From Sphingomonas sp. NFR04 (GTDB lineage: Bacteria; Pseudomonadota; Alphaproteobacteria; Sphingomonadales; Sphingomonadaceae): a stretch of 64,000 nucleotides of DNA. A program made the position numbers and the translations under genes. Of the stretch, positions 36,808 to 44,660 are shown in pieces. The notes beneath the pieces are model-generated. The model was not told the DNA's origin. It did not search any database and saw nothing but the letters and a program-made list of their open reading frames with translations. Where the stretch lies: assembly GCF_900114095.1 (NCBI RefSeq), contig NZ_FORV01000003.1, forward strand, positions 62,001 to 126,000, read 5' to 3'. Each line of letters begins with the position of its first letter. Position 1 is the stretch's first letter.

Positions 36808-37848
36808 ATGCGATTCAAGACGGGCGCGATCGTCGGTTTGAGCATGCTCGTCAGCGCTTGCGGCGGTGATAGCGGCAGCGTGTCCTCGCCGCTGGCGGTC
36901 GCAACGACGCCCACACCGGTGCCGAGCCCGACACCATCGCCAACGCCCACGCCTACCCCCGCGCCAAGCAGCGGCGGGCCGCTGACCAACCTCGTCGCCA
37001 GCCAAATCTTTGTGACGACCACCGCGGGTCTTCAGTCGCCGTTGAATCGCCCCGGGCGTGTCAGTGGGTCGACGAACCTGACCGGGCCGACGTCCGGCGC
37101 GCTCTTCCGGTATGACAGCGCAACCCGCGGCTATTTTTACGACGTTCGGAATTCCTTGATGGCGCCGGACTTCGAAGCGGGCTTCCTGCCTAGTGACGTC
37201 GTTGCTTCGCAATCGGATGCGCGAACCACCTATTATGATGCGCCCAGAGACCCGCTCGCACCTCCCGGCACATCTCCGCGCAATCTGTTGACGCTATTCA
37301 ATGTCGGACCAGCGAATGATCTGCTGGCACTCAGTTATTCAAGCTTCGGCCTGGCGGACTTCACTTATATTGATGGCCCACTAACCGGACATGATTATCG
37401 CGCCTTTGCCTATTATGCGGTGACGACTCCCGATGCCGACGTTCCTCGCACCGGCACATCGACCTATACGGGTCGCGTCATCGGGGAGGGAAACCCTCAG
37501 ATCACCGATTTGGCGCCGCGATATGCTGTTACCGGCACGATTCAGGTGACGATCAACTGGGCAACCCGCACCTTCACCGGTAGCGTGACCTTGGTGGGCA
37601 ATGACGGCATCAACAGCAATATTGCACTTGGGACGCAGTCGATTGTCCAGGATGGGACGCCGGCCGCATTGGGACGCTTTGCCGGAGCCTTTCCGGGCCA
37701 GGGATCGCCGACGGGATTTCTGGGACTGCTCGCCGGCCCCGCAGCGGAAGAGCTGTCGGGCAGCCTGACGACGAAGGTTTCCGTGACCACGTCCGCGGGC
37801 AATGTGGCCGGGATCGACATCGTGGCATCGTTCGGCAGTCGCCGATAA
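36808..37848 (+). CDS. Lipoprotein with Pro/Thr linker and transferrin-binding-protein-like beta-barrel domain
   Basis: 346 residues from ATG 36808. The lipobox MLVSAC makes Cys18 the lipidation site. A PTPVPSPTP-type repeat linker (about 33-55) leads to an unrecognised globular region rich in Tyr, Asp and Gly. The last 130 residues show glycine-rich alternating strands (TGTIQVTINWATRTFTGSVTLVGN, LGRFAGAFPGQGSPTGFLGLLAGPAAEELSGS) like the C-terminal barrel of TbpB/HphA-type surface lipoproteins. It is somewhat AT-richer than its neighbours, suggesting accessory origin. Surface exposure and ligand binding are inferred. Confidence 0.68.
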   Translation: MRFKTGAIVGLSMLVSACGGDSGSVSSPLAVATTPTPVPSPTPSPTPTPTPAPSSGGPLTNLVASQIFVTTTAGLQSPLNRPGRVSGSTNLTGPTSGALFRYDSATRGYFYDVRNSLMAPDFEAGFLPSDVVASQSDARTTYYDAPRDPLAPPGTSPRNLLTLFNVGPANDLLALSYSSFGLADFTYIDGPLTGHDYRAFAYYAVTTPDADVPRTGTSTYTGRVIGEGNPQITDLAPRYAVTGTIQVTINWATRTFTGSVTLVGNDGINSNIALGTQSIVQDGTPAALGRFAGAFPGQGSPTGFLGLLAGPAAEELSGSLTTKVSVTTSAGNVAGIDIVASFGSRR

Positions 37849-37951
37849 ACGGCGACATTCCCCAGGCTAGGCCGTTCAATGCAGGCCATTCGGCCAGCCC
37901 GGCCGGAAGCGCCTGTCATGCGGCCTCACCCGGGCGACGTTCCGCCTTGCC

Positions 37952-37990
37952 CCCATTGCCGTTTCGCGCCCCGCTGCTAGCGTCGCGGGC
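37952..37990. repeat. Outer part of a direct repeat of the kynA upstream region
   Basis: CCCATTGCCGTTTC and CCGCTGCTAGCGTCGCG recur at 39259-39297 directly before the intact kynA, so the duplication includes non-coding leader and not only coding sequence. Confidence 0.75.
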
Positions 37991-38211
37991 ATGACCTATT
38001 GGCGCTATTTCGCCCTCGACCACCTGCTCGCCGCCGAGCATCCGATGTCGGACCGGCAAGGACGAGTTGCTGTTCATCATCACCCACCAGAGCGAGGAGC
38101 CGTGACTGAAGCAGATCCTCGCCGAGTTGCACCTCGCCAAGGGGTGGTCCGGTGCGGCAAGCTGATCGAGGCATATAAGGGTCTGCCGCGGGTGAGCCGC
38201 GTCCAGGCGGT
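37991..38211 (+). pseudogene. Decayed 5' fragment of kynA (tryptophan 2,3-dioxygenase)
   Basis: Aligns by eye to 39310-39530 of the intact kynA with roughly 28 substitutions and two compensating single-base indels over 220 bases. It begins at the codon equivalent of MTYGRY. One inserted base in the DRHDEL region shifts the frame, the codon equivalent to the conserved Trp of KELWLKQ has become TGA, and one base is missing near the KGLVRDGK region. Similarity stops sharply after CAGGCGGT. The remaining 70 percent of the gene is absent. It is in direct orientation to the intact gene and brackets the low-GC gene pair at 38281-39170. Confidence 0.88.
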
Positions 38212-38245
38212 AAGGCGCTGACCGCTGAGATCGGTGCTTGACGCC

Positions 38246-38272
38246 TTGCACACCCAAATCATGCGCTATGAT
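38246..38272 (+). promoter_or_regulatory. Candidate promoter of the immunity-like gene pair, possibly leaderless
   Basis: TATGAT at 38267-38272 ends 8 bases before the ATG at 38281. TTGCAC at 38246-38251 is a possible -35 with a short 15-bp spacer, and TTGACG at 38238 would be 23 bp away. No Shine-Dalgarno sequence precedes the ATG, which fits a leaderless transcript. Confidence 0.4.
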
Positions 38273-38280
38273 GTACAGCA

Positions 38281-38550
38281 ATGAACGACATTGCACACCG
38301 AGTACGAACCCTTGGCTTGGGCTTCACCGACAGGATAGAATCCTGGCGCCTTGGTTTCGCGCTGGAGTACATTGACTTCAACGAACTGCCGCTCGCGTTC
38401 GAGACGCTTTACACGTACATAGACGAATATTCAGAAAAGATAAGCTCAACCGAATTTCGCGAGCTGAACGAACTTTCTCAGCTTTTAAACACACCGCTGA
38501 ATTCAGTAACCCGGGGCGGACTGACCGACTTGATTTCCGATCAGGATTGA
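38281..38550 (+). CDS. MafI-like immunity protein (89 aa)
   Basis: 89 acidic, helical residues with no signal peptide. The pattern GLGFTDRIESWRLGFALEYIDFNELPLAFETLYTYIDEYSEKISSTEFRELNELSQLL resembles small MafI-family immunity proteins that neutralise MafB-type polymorphic toxins. This is pattern recall, not a search result. It is clearly AT-richer than its surroundings (24 G/C in the 60 bases from 38401). No toxin gene is in the window, so it would be an orphan. The stop overlaps the region just before the next gene's start, so the two are probably co-transcribed. Confidence 0.6.
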   Translation: MNDIAHRVRTLGLGFTDRIESWRLGFALEYIDFNELPLAFETLYTYIDEYSEKISSTEFRELNELSQLLNTPLNSVTRGGLTDLISDQD

Positions 38551-38555
38551 AACGC

Positions 38556-39170
38556 ATGAGGCCTCTTAGAAATATGCCATCCGCTTTCGATCGCTACGAG
38601 AAGATGGGCGGCGTACTGGATTTCGCGGTATTTGAGGATTCGGGTGGCGCGGAACAGGAAATAACACCTGCTATTCCACAGGCGCTAAGGCATGCCAGCA
38701 CGTTCGACGAGACAAGGCTGCAAGCTTTGGGCTGCAGGCTGATTAGTCACGCAGAATTTTTCGGCGAATGGTATGATCTCGAAAGCGGGGCACTGCTAAG
38801 GGCGGGCAGTTACAGGACTGTTGACGGATCAACGATACGCAACCCAACATTCACTAGCCTGGACGATCTCAATATCGTTTCGGGGAGCACCCCGATCCCC
38901 GAAGTAGGATTAGGTGGGCAGTTCGCATATAGCTTTGCTTGGGGACTCGAGGGCAAACCAAGCGAGATCCAGAATCTCTTTGACGAGATCATAAATTTCA
39001 TTCTGCCTATGGGCGAACAAGTTTCGATCATGGACTGGAGCAGCCCCTACCTACCGGAGGTCTCTGACTATTTCAGCGATGGAATTGAATGGTGGGGAGT
39101 TTTCCTGTTTACCGTATACGTGCCTGGACTACGGCAACTCACGATTATAGCAGGTTCGACCACGGACTAG
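38556..39170 (+). CDS. Unknown acidic protein paired with the immunity-like gene (204 aa)
   Basis: 204 residues from ATG 38556; AGGA lies 9 bases upstream, inside the end of the preceding gene, and this start is preferred to TTG 38547. No signal peptide, lipobox or long membrane helix. It is rich in Asp/Glu, Phe and Trp (EFFGEWYDLESG, FAYSFAWGLEGKPSEIQNLFDEIINFI, DGIEWWGVFLFTVYVPGLRQL). I do not recognise the family. Codon use and base composition match the preceding gene and not the chromosome. By context it could be a second immunity protein or a small effector. Confidence 0.66.
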   Translation: MRPLRNMPSAFDRYEKMGGVLDFAVFEDSGGAEQEITPAIPQALRHASTFDETRLQALGCRLISHAEFFGEWYDLESGALLRAGSYRTVDGSTIRNPTFTSLDDLNIVSGSTPIPEVGLGGQFAYSFAWGLEGKPSEIQNLFDEIINFILPMGEQVSIMDWSSPYLPEVSDYFSDGIEWWGVFLFTVYVPGLRQLTIIAGSTTD

Positions 39171-39258
39171 GCCAGACCGCGTCCGGCACGATATGGACCG
39201 GCCCAGCCGGTTTAGCACAAGCGGCTGGTCGTTCAGTCGGATGTTGACGCCACCCCAC

Positions 39259-39297
39259 CCCATTGCCGTTTCCCCCCCCGCTGCTAGCGTCGCGAAC
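39259..39297. repeat. Inner copy of the kynA leader repeat
   Basis: Matches 37952-37990 (CCCATTGCCGTTTC, CCGCTGCTAGCGTCGCG). With the kynA coding part it forms a direct repeat of about 260-270 bp on either side of the low-GC gene pair. Confidence 0.75.
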
Positions 39298-40062
39298 ATG
39301 ACCGAAGGCATGACCTATGGGCGCTATCTCGCCCTCGACCAGCTGCTCGCCTCCCAGCATCCGCTGTCGGACCGGCATGACGAGCTGCTGTTCATCATCA
39401 TCCACCAGACAAAGGAGCTGTGGCTCAAGCAGATCCTCGCCGAGCTGCACCTCGCCAAGGGGCTGGTGCGCGACGGCAAGCTGATTGAAGCCTACAAGGG
39501 CCTTGCGCGGGTGAGCCGCATCCAGGCGGTGATGACGATGAGCTGGGACGTGCTCGCGACGATGACGCCCAGCGACTATACCCGCTTCCGATCGGTGCTC
39601 GGCGGCAGCTCGGGCTTCCAGTCGGACCAGTTCCGCGCGGTCGAGACAATGCTGGGACTGCGCGGCGGCGGGGTGCCGGGGCCGCTCACCGATGCGGCCG
39701 GTGCGCTGCCCAGCCTGTGGGACGATGCCAATGCCGCGCTCGCCGCCGCCGGGTTCGCCCTGCCCGAGGCCGTGCTGCACCGCGACTGGCCGACGCCCTA
39801 TCAGCCGAACGACGACGTCCGTGCCGCCTGGGGCCAGGTGTACCGCGACACCAATCGCTACTGGGACCTGTACCAGCTGGCCGAGAAGCTGGTCGATATC
39901 GATGATGCGATGGCGACCTGGCGACACAAGCATGTCCTCACCGTCAGCCGGGTGATCGGCGGCAAGATGGGAACGGGCGGCACGCCCGGGGTGAGCTATC
40001 TCGAATCGACGCTCGCCAAGCGCGCCTTTCCCGAACTCTGGTCGCTCCGGACCGACCTGTGA
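39298..40062 (+). CDS. kynA: Tryptophan 2,3-dioxygenase
   Basis: Haem enzyme opening the indole ring of L-tryptophan to N-formylkynurenine. 254 residues from ATG 39298; ATG 39310 is an alternative and corresponds to the first codon of the decayed copy. Active-site histidine is His36 in FIIIHQTKELWLKQ. The segment RFRSVLGGSSGFQSDQFRAVE is highly conserved, WRHKHVLTVSRVIGGKMGTGGTPGVSYLE contains the haem-ligating histidine and the substrate carboxylate loop. The C-terminus KRAFPELWSLR is complete. GTGA overlap couples it to the following aminotransferase-fold gene. Confidence 0.95.
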   Translation: MTEGMTYGRYLALDQLLASQHPLSDRHDELLFIIIHQTKELWLKQILAELHLAKGLVRDGKLIEAYKGLARVSRIQAVMTMSWDVLATMTPSDYTRFRSVLGGSSGFQSDQFRAVETMLGLRGGGVPGPLTDAAGALPSLWDDANAALAAAGFALPEAVLHRDWPTPYQPNDDVRAAWGQVYRDTNRYWDLYQLAEKLVDIDDAMATWRHKHVLTVSRVIGGKMGTGGTPGVSYLESTLAKRAFPELWSLRTDL

Positions 40063-41183
40063 GCAGCTTCAAGCACCTGTTCCAGCGGTCGCTGGCCGCC
40101 GCCCCCGACCGGCTGCACTTCGCCGCGCACAGCCATCACCTCTGGCCGGACGCCTCGTGGCTCGGCCAGCAGGCGGCGTGGGAGGATGCCGCGCGACTCG
40201 CCGACCGCAAATGGGGCCGGGTGATGGACGAAATCTGGCCCGCAGCGCAGGCGCATGTCGCCGCCGAGCTGCGCCTGCCCGATCCGTCGACGGTGGTGTT
40301 CGCGTCGAACACCCACGAGCTGCTGCTGCGGATCGTCTCCGCCATGGCGCCGCGCCGGCCGCTGCGCATCCTCGCTACCGACGGCGAGTTCCACAGCTTC
40401 CGCCGCCAGTCGCTGCGCTGGGACGAGGCGGGCACGGCTGTAGTCACCCGCGTGCCGATGGGCGAGATCGTCGCCACGGCGCAGGCGGGCGGGTTCGACC
40501 TGATCGTGGCGAGCCATGTCCAGTTCGGCACCGGCCGTATCTTCGATGGCCTTGCCGAGCTTGCGGCGCTCGCCCGGCCCGAGGGGCCGTGGGTGCTGAT
40601 CGACGGCTACCACGGCTTCATGGCGGTGGAGACCGACCTGTCGGCGGTGGCGGACCGGGTGTTCTATGTCGCGGGCGGGTATAAATACGCGATGGCGGGC
40701 GAAGGCGTCGGCTTTCTCCATGCGCCGCCGGGGTTCGGGCCACGGCCGGAGATCACCGGCTGGTATGCCGAATTCGAGGACCTCGCCCTGCCGCCGGGGC
40801 AGATCGGCTATGCGCCCGACGCCCGCCGCTTCCTCGGCGCGACCTTCGATCCCTCCGGCCTCTACCGCTTCGTCGCGGTGCGCGAGATGCTGGCGCGCGA
40901 GGGGCTGACGACGGCGGCGATCAACGCCCATGTCGCCCCGCTGCGGGCGCAGTTGCTGGCGGACTTCCCCCTCGACGCCGAGCGGGTCAACCCCGCCGCG
41001 CCGGATGCACCGCAGGCGCGTTTCGTCGCGCTGCGCAGCGCCCATGCGGCGGACTGGCAGAAGGCGCTGCTGGAGGACGAGATCGTCACCGACGTGCGCG
41101 GCGACGTGCTGCGGATCGGGCTGGGCCTCTACCAGGATGCCCGCGACGTGGCGCGGCTGCGCGAGGCCCTCGCCGCGCTTTGA
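40059..41183 (+). CDS. Class V aminotransferase-fold PLP enzyme, kynureninase-like
   Basis: 374 residues starting at GTG 40059, overlapping the kynA stop by 4 bp. PLP-dependent fold type I: THELLLRIVSAM, DGEFHSFRRQSLRW, WVLIDGYHGFMAVETDL (Asp contacting the pyridine nitrogen) and the PLP lysine, probably Lys209, in VAGGYKYAMAGEGVGFL. As the immediate partner of kynA it likely cleaves kynurenine to anthranilate and alanine. It is shorter than typical kynureninases (about 400-465 residues) and some motifs differ, so a related desulfurase/transaminase activity cannot be excluded. Its stop abuts the stop of the convergent gene (TGATCA). Confidence 0.78.
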   Translation: MSSFKHLFQRSLAAAPDRLHFAAHSHHLWPDASWLGQQAAWEDAARLADRKWGRVMDEIWPAAQAHVAAELRLPDPSTVVFASNTHELLLRIVSAMAPRRPLRILATDGEFHSFRRQSLRWDEAGTAVVTRVPMGEIVATAQAGGFDLIVASHVQFGTGRIFDGLAELAALARPEGPWVLIDGYHGFMAVETDLSAVADRVFYVAGGYKYAMAGEGVGFLHAPPGFGPRPEITGWYAEFEDLALPPGQIGYAPDARRFLGATFDPSGLYRFVAVREMLAREGLTTAAINAHVAPLRAQLLADFPLDAERVNPAAPDAPQARFVALRSAHAADWQKALLEDEIVTDVRGDVLRIGLGLYQDARDVARLREALAAL

Positions 41184-41618
41184 TCAGGCGGCGGCGAGCG
41201 GCGCCAGGCCGAGGCGACGGATCTCGATCGCCGGGCAGCGATCCATCACCACCTTGAGCCCGGCCGCCTCGGCGCGGGCGGCGGCTTCATGGTCGATCAC
41301 GTCGAGCTGCAGCCACACCGACTTGGCACCCGCCGCAATCGCCGCGTCGACGACCTCGCCGGCATGTTCGGACTTGCGGAAGATGTCGACCATGTCGATC
41401 GGCACACCGATCTGGCTCAGTTCGCGAAAGACGAACTCGCCATGGATATGCTCGCCGGTAATCTGCGGATTGACCGGGATCACGCGGTAGCCATGGCGCT
41501 GGAGCAGCACCATCACGCCATTGCTGGGTCTATTCGGGCGATCGGACGCGCCGACCATCGCGATGGTGCGCGTTTCCTCGAGCAGGGTGCGGATGTCTTC
41601 GTCACGCGTCAGCGGCAT
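41184..41618 (-). CDS. CoA-binding domain protein (YccU-like)
   Basis: 144 residues forming one Rossmann-type CoA-binding domain: TIAMVGASDRPNRPSNGVMVLLQRHGYRVIPVNP (about 17-51), DMVDIFRKSEHAGEVVDAAIAAGAKSVWLQLDV and a C-terminal VVMDRCPAIEIRRLGL. The Cys in DRCP is conserved in this family. No catalytic domain is attached; these stand-alone proteins bind CoA or ATP-like ligands and their role is not settled. It follows the Mrp gene by 3 bp, so they probably form one operon. Confidence 0.9.
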   Translation of the reverse strand: MPLTRDEDIRTLLEETRTIAMVGASDRPNRPSNGVMVLLQRHGYRVIPVNPQITGEHIHGEFVFRELSQIGVPIDMVDIFRKSEHAGEVVDAAIAAGAKSVWLQLDVIDHEAAARAEAAGLKVVMDRCPAIEIRRLGLAPLAAA

Positions 41619-41621
41619 GCA

Positions 41622-42578
41622 TCACCTCTTTAGCCATTCATAGACCGAATCGGCGAGCGTTACAAAGGATCCGGAAGACTCCGTATCGCCAGCGGCGGGG
41701 GGCGTGCCTGCATCCGAAGCGGAGCGGATTTCCATCGCCAGCGGGATGCGGGCGAGGAACGGAATGCCGAGCGCGCCCGCCGCCTTCTCCGCCCCGCCGC
41801 TGCCGAACGGATCGGAGACGCCGCCGCAATGCGGGCAGCAATAGCCGGCCATGTTCTCGACCAAGCCGACGATCGGCACCCCGGCCTTGTTGAACAGGTC
41901 GATGGCGCGGGTCGCGTCGATCAGCGCGAGGTCCTGCGGGGTGGAGACGATCACCGCGCCCGCCGGCTTGTGCTTCTGGATCATCGTCAGCTGGACGTCC
42001 CCGGTGCCGGGCGGCAGGTCGAGCACGAGCAGCTCGGTATCGCCCCAATCGGCATCGACCATCTGGCCCAGCGCGCCGCCCGCCATCGGCCCGCGCCAGG
42101 CGATCGCCTGCCCTTCGGCGACGAGCCCGCCCATCGACAGCATCTTGAGCCCGAACGGCGTCTGGATCGGCAGCAATACTTTGTCACGCGCCTGCGGCTT
42201 CACGCCCTCGACCCCCAGCAACTTGGGCTGTGAGGGGCCGTAGATATCGGCATCGACCAGCCCGACCTTAAGGCCGCGCCGCGCCAGCGCGATGGCGAGA
42301 TTGGCGGCGACCGTCGATTTGCCCACCCCGCCCTTGCCGCTGGCGACCGCGAGGATCCGCCGGGTGCGGCGCTCGCTGGTGAGGAGGACGCGCACTTCCG
42401 ACACGCCGGGCAGCGCGGCGGCGGCGCCGCGCACTTCGGCTTCTAGCGCGTCGCGGGTCTCGGGCGCGAGGCCGGTCACGTCGAGCACGACATTGGCGCG
42501 GCCCGCCTCCAGGCGCACGGTGGCGCGGCCGGCGGAGACGGGGGCGAGGGCGGCGGAAAGGTCCTGCGGGTCAGTCAT
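41622..42578 (-). CDS. Mrp/ApbC-family Fe-S cluster carrier ATPase
   Basis: 318 residues from ATG 42578. An N-terminal MIP18-like (DUF59) remnant (about 1-75, VLDVTGLAPETRDALEAEVRGAAAALPGVSEVRV) precedes a deviant Walker A P-loop (VASGKGGVGKSTVAANLAIAL), the LVDADIYGPSQPKLLG switch, LDLPPGTGDVQLT and the CxxC cluster ligands in YCCPHCGG. It binds and transfers [4Fe-4S] clusters in the cytoplasm. Divergent from hflK (71 bp). The first roughly 12 codons of the longer open frame to 42614 overlap the promoter region and were left out. Confidence 0.94.
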   Translation of the reverse strand: MTDPQDLSAALAPVSAGRATVRLEAGRANVVLDVTGLAPETRDALEAEVRGAAAALPGVSEVRVLLTSERRTRRILAVASGKGGVGKSTVAANLAIALARRGLKVGLVDADIYGPSQPKLLGVEGVKPQARDKVLLPIQTPFGLKMLSMGGLVAEGQAIAWRGPMAGGALGQMVDADWGDTELLVLDLPPGTGDVQLTMIQKHKPAGAVIVSTPQDLALIDATRAIDLFNKAGVPIVGLVENMAGYCCPHCGGVSDPFGSGGAEKAAGALGIPFLARIPLAMEIRSASDAGTPPAAGDTESSGSFVTLADSVYEWLKR

Positions 42579-42649
42579 CCCGCGGCACATAGGTACACAA
42601 TCGTCCGACGCCACTGTAAATCCGCGCCGCCCTGCTTATAAAGGTCGGC

Positions 42650-43732
42650 ATGGTGAATAGTTCTGGCCGTGACGCGCTGTCCGGCACCTTCCACAACGAG
42701 CCGCCGAAAAGCCCCTGGGGCGGCGGCTCGGACAAGGATGACGGCAATGGCGGGGGCCCGCGCAACCCGTGGTCCGTCCCGCCCGAGGGCCGGCGTTCGC
42801 GCACCGGCTCGCCCAGCGCGCTCGACGAGCTGTGGCGGCGCGCGCGGAGCGGCGGTGGTGGCGGCGGCCTGCCCGGCGTGCCCACCGGCGCGCGGCTCTG
42901 GCTGCTGATCCTCGCCGGCCTGCTGGCGGTCTGGGTGCTCTACACCTCGATCCACCCGATCGGGCCGCGCGAGAAGGGCGTCGTCACCTTCCTCGGCCGC
43001 TATTCGGGCACGCTCGATCCCGGCATCCAGTTCACTTTGCCCGCCCCCTTCCAGCTGGTCGACGTCGTCGATGTCGGCAACATCCGCACCGAGAATTTCC
43101 CCAACAGCGGCGAAAACCTGATGCTGACCGGCGACCAGAACATCGTCGATCTCGCCTATTCGGTCCGCTGGGACGTGCGCAGCGCCTCGGCCTATGTATT
43201 CCAGATCGCCGATCCGCGCGACACGGTGCGCGCGACCGCCGAGAGTGCGATGCGCGCGGTGATCGCCAACACCACGCTCAACGAGGCGATCGGCGAGGGC
43301 CGCTCGAAGATCGAGGCCGAGGCCCAGGTCGCGATGCAGAAGATCCTCGACGAATATGGCGCGGGCATCCGAATCCAGGGCGTCGCGATCCAGAAGGCAG
43401 CCGCGCCGGCGCAGGTCGACGACGACTTCAAGGCCGTCACCGCCGCGCAGCAGGAAGCCGAATCGAACCGCAACAACGCCAATGCCTATGCCCAGCGCGT
43501 GATCGCCGCGTCGCAGGGCGAGGCAGCCGAGTTCGACAAGATCTACGAACAGTACAAGCTGGCGCCTGAAGTGACCAAGCGCCGGCTCTATTACGAGACC
43601 ATGGAGGCCGTGCTGGCCAACACCAACAAGACGATCGTCGAGGCACCGGGCGTGAACAGCTATCTGCCGCTGCCGGCGCTGCGCCGGGGTACCGCGCCCG
43701 CCGATGCGCAGGACAAGGGAGGCGCCAAGTGA
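42650..43732 (+). CDS. hflK: HflK, SPFH/band-7 membrane protein, FtsH modulator subunit
   Basis: 360 residues. A glycine-rich cytoplasmic N-terminus (SPWGGGSDKDDGNGGGPRNPW, typical of HflK) is followed by one membrane helix (about 84-102, WLLILAGLLAVWVLYTS), a band-7 domain (GVVTFLGRYSGTLDPGIQFTLP, NLMLTGDQNIVDLAYSVRWDV) and a long Ala/Glu coiled coil (QQEAESNRNNANAYAQRVIAASQGEAAEFDKIYEQYK). With HflC it forms the large periplasmic cage around the FtsH protease. GTGA overlap with hflC gives stoichiometric translation. Confidence 0.95.
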   Translation: MVNSSGRDALSGTFHNEPPKSPWGGGSDKDDGNGGGPRNPWSVPPEGRRSRTGSPSALDELWRRARSGGGGGGLPGVPTGARLWLLILAGLLAVWVLYTSIHPIGPREKGVVTFLGRYSGTLDPGIQFTLPAPFQLVDVVDVGNIRTENFPNSGENLMLTGDQNIVDLAYSVRWDVRSASAYVFQIADPRDTVRATAESAMRAVIANTTLNEAIGEGRSKIEAEAQVAMQKILDEYGAGIRIQGVAIQKAAAPAQVDDDFKAVTAAQQEAESNRNNANAYAQRVIAASQGEAAEFDKIYEQYKLAPEVTKRRLYYETMEAVLANTNKTIVEAPGVNSYLPLPALRRGTAPADAQDKGGAK

Positions 43733-44580
43733 CCGCCTGGGCCCGCAACCCGATCGCGCTCGTCGTGGCCGTGATCGTGGTGCTGATCGTGCTGATGAGC
43801 ACCGTGGCGATCGTGCCGGAGACCAAGCAGGTCGTCGTGCTGCGGCTGGAGAAGCCGTATCGCACGGTCAACGCCTACAAGGATGGCGAAGGCTTCGGCC
43901 GCACCAATGCCGGCCCGGTGTTCCGCATCCCGTTTGTCGACCGGCTCGTCTGGGTCGACAAGCGGATTCTCGACGTCGACTTGCCCGACGAGCCCGTGCT
44001 GTCGACCGACCAGCTGCGGCTCGAGATCGACGCCTATGCCCGCTACCGGGTCACCGATCCGCTGCGCATGGTGGTGACCGTCGGCACCGAGGAGCGGCTG
44101 CGCGAACAGCTCCAGCCGCTGCTGCGCTCGTCGCTCCGCAACGAGCTGGGCAAGCGCCGGTCGAGCACGCTGCTCAGCCCCGAGCGCGGCCAGGTGATGG
44201 ACAATGTCCAGGATTCGCTCCAGCGGCTCGCCAGCCAATATGGCGTCCAGATCGTCGACGTGCGGATCAAGCAAACCGAGCTGCCCTCGGGCTCGCCGCT
44301 GACCAGCGCGCTGACCCGCATGGCAACCGCGCGCCGCCAGGAGGCGGAGACGATCAAGGCGCAGGGCCTGAAGGACGCGCAGATCATCCGCGCCAACGCC
44401 CAGGCGCAGGCGGCGCAGATCTATGCGGCGGCGTTCAACAAGGATCCGAAATTCTACGACTTCTACCGCGCGATGCAGTCGTACCGGACCACCTTCCTGA
44501 GCCCCGATGCCAAAGGCGAGAGCCAGATCATCCTGTCGCCGAACAACGAATATCTGCGGGAGTTCACCGGGCAACGATGA
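43729..44580 (+). CDS. hflC: HflC, SPFH/band-7 membrane protein, partner of HflK
   Basis: 283 residues from GTG 43729, overlapping hflK by 4 bp. One N-terminal membrane helix (about 8-27), band-7 domain (ETKQVVVLRLEKPYRTVN, GPVFRIPFVDRLVWVDKRILDVD) and a C-terminal coiled coil (TARRQEAETIKAQGLKDAQIIRANAQAQAAQI) ending in the conserved FYDFYRAMQSYRTTF and LSPNNEYLREF segment. It is followed by degP after 96 bp, a common alphaproteobacterial envelope quality-control order. Confidence 0.95.
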   Translation: MTAWARNPIALVVAVIVVLIVLMSTVAIVPETKQVVVLRLEKPYRTVNAYKDGEGFGRTNAGPVFRIPFVDRLVWVDKRILDVDLPDEPVLSTDQLRLEIDAYARYRVTDPLRMVVTVGTEERLREQLQPLLRSSLRNELGKRRSSTLLSPERGQVMDNVQDSLQRLASQYGVQIVDVRIKQTELPSGSPLTSALTRMATARRQEAETIKAQGLKDAQIIRANAQAQAAQIYAAAFNKDPKFYDFYRAMQSYRTTFLSPDAKGESQIILSPNNEYLREFTGQR

Positions 44581-44593
44581 TGCTGTCCGTCCG

Positions 44594-44628
44594 TTCATAT
44601 TCAAATCAGGTTCAGCCGCGCTGGGTAG
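44594..44628 (+). promoter_or_regulatory. Candidate degP promoter with TTCA direct repeats
   Basis: TTCA occurs at 44594, 44600 and 44611 (the outer pair in TTCATATTCAAATCAGGTTCAG), followed by TAGAAG at about 44626 as a possible -10. Repeats spaced by about one helical turn resemble binding sites of OmpR-type envelope-stress regulators. Inferred from position and spacing. Confidence 0.3.
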
Positions 44629-44660
44629 AAGCGCGATTTGAGACGAACACCATTCCTTTC

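Noticed and set aside
37991..38221. 76-codon open frame at the decayed kynA copy
   Set aside because: The frame is a product of the frameshifts and does not keep the kynA reading frame beyond the first 20 or so codons. The alignment to kynA supports a pseudogene instead.
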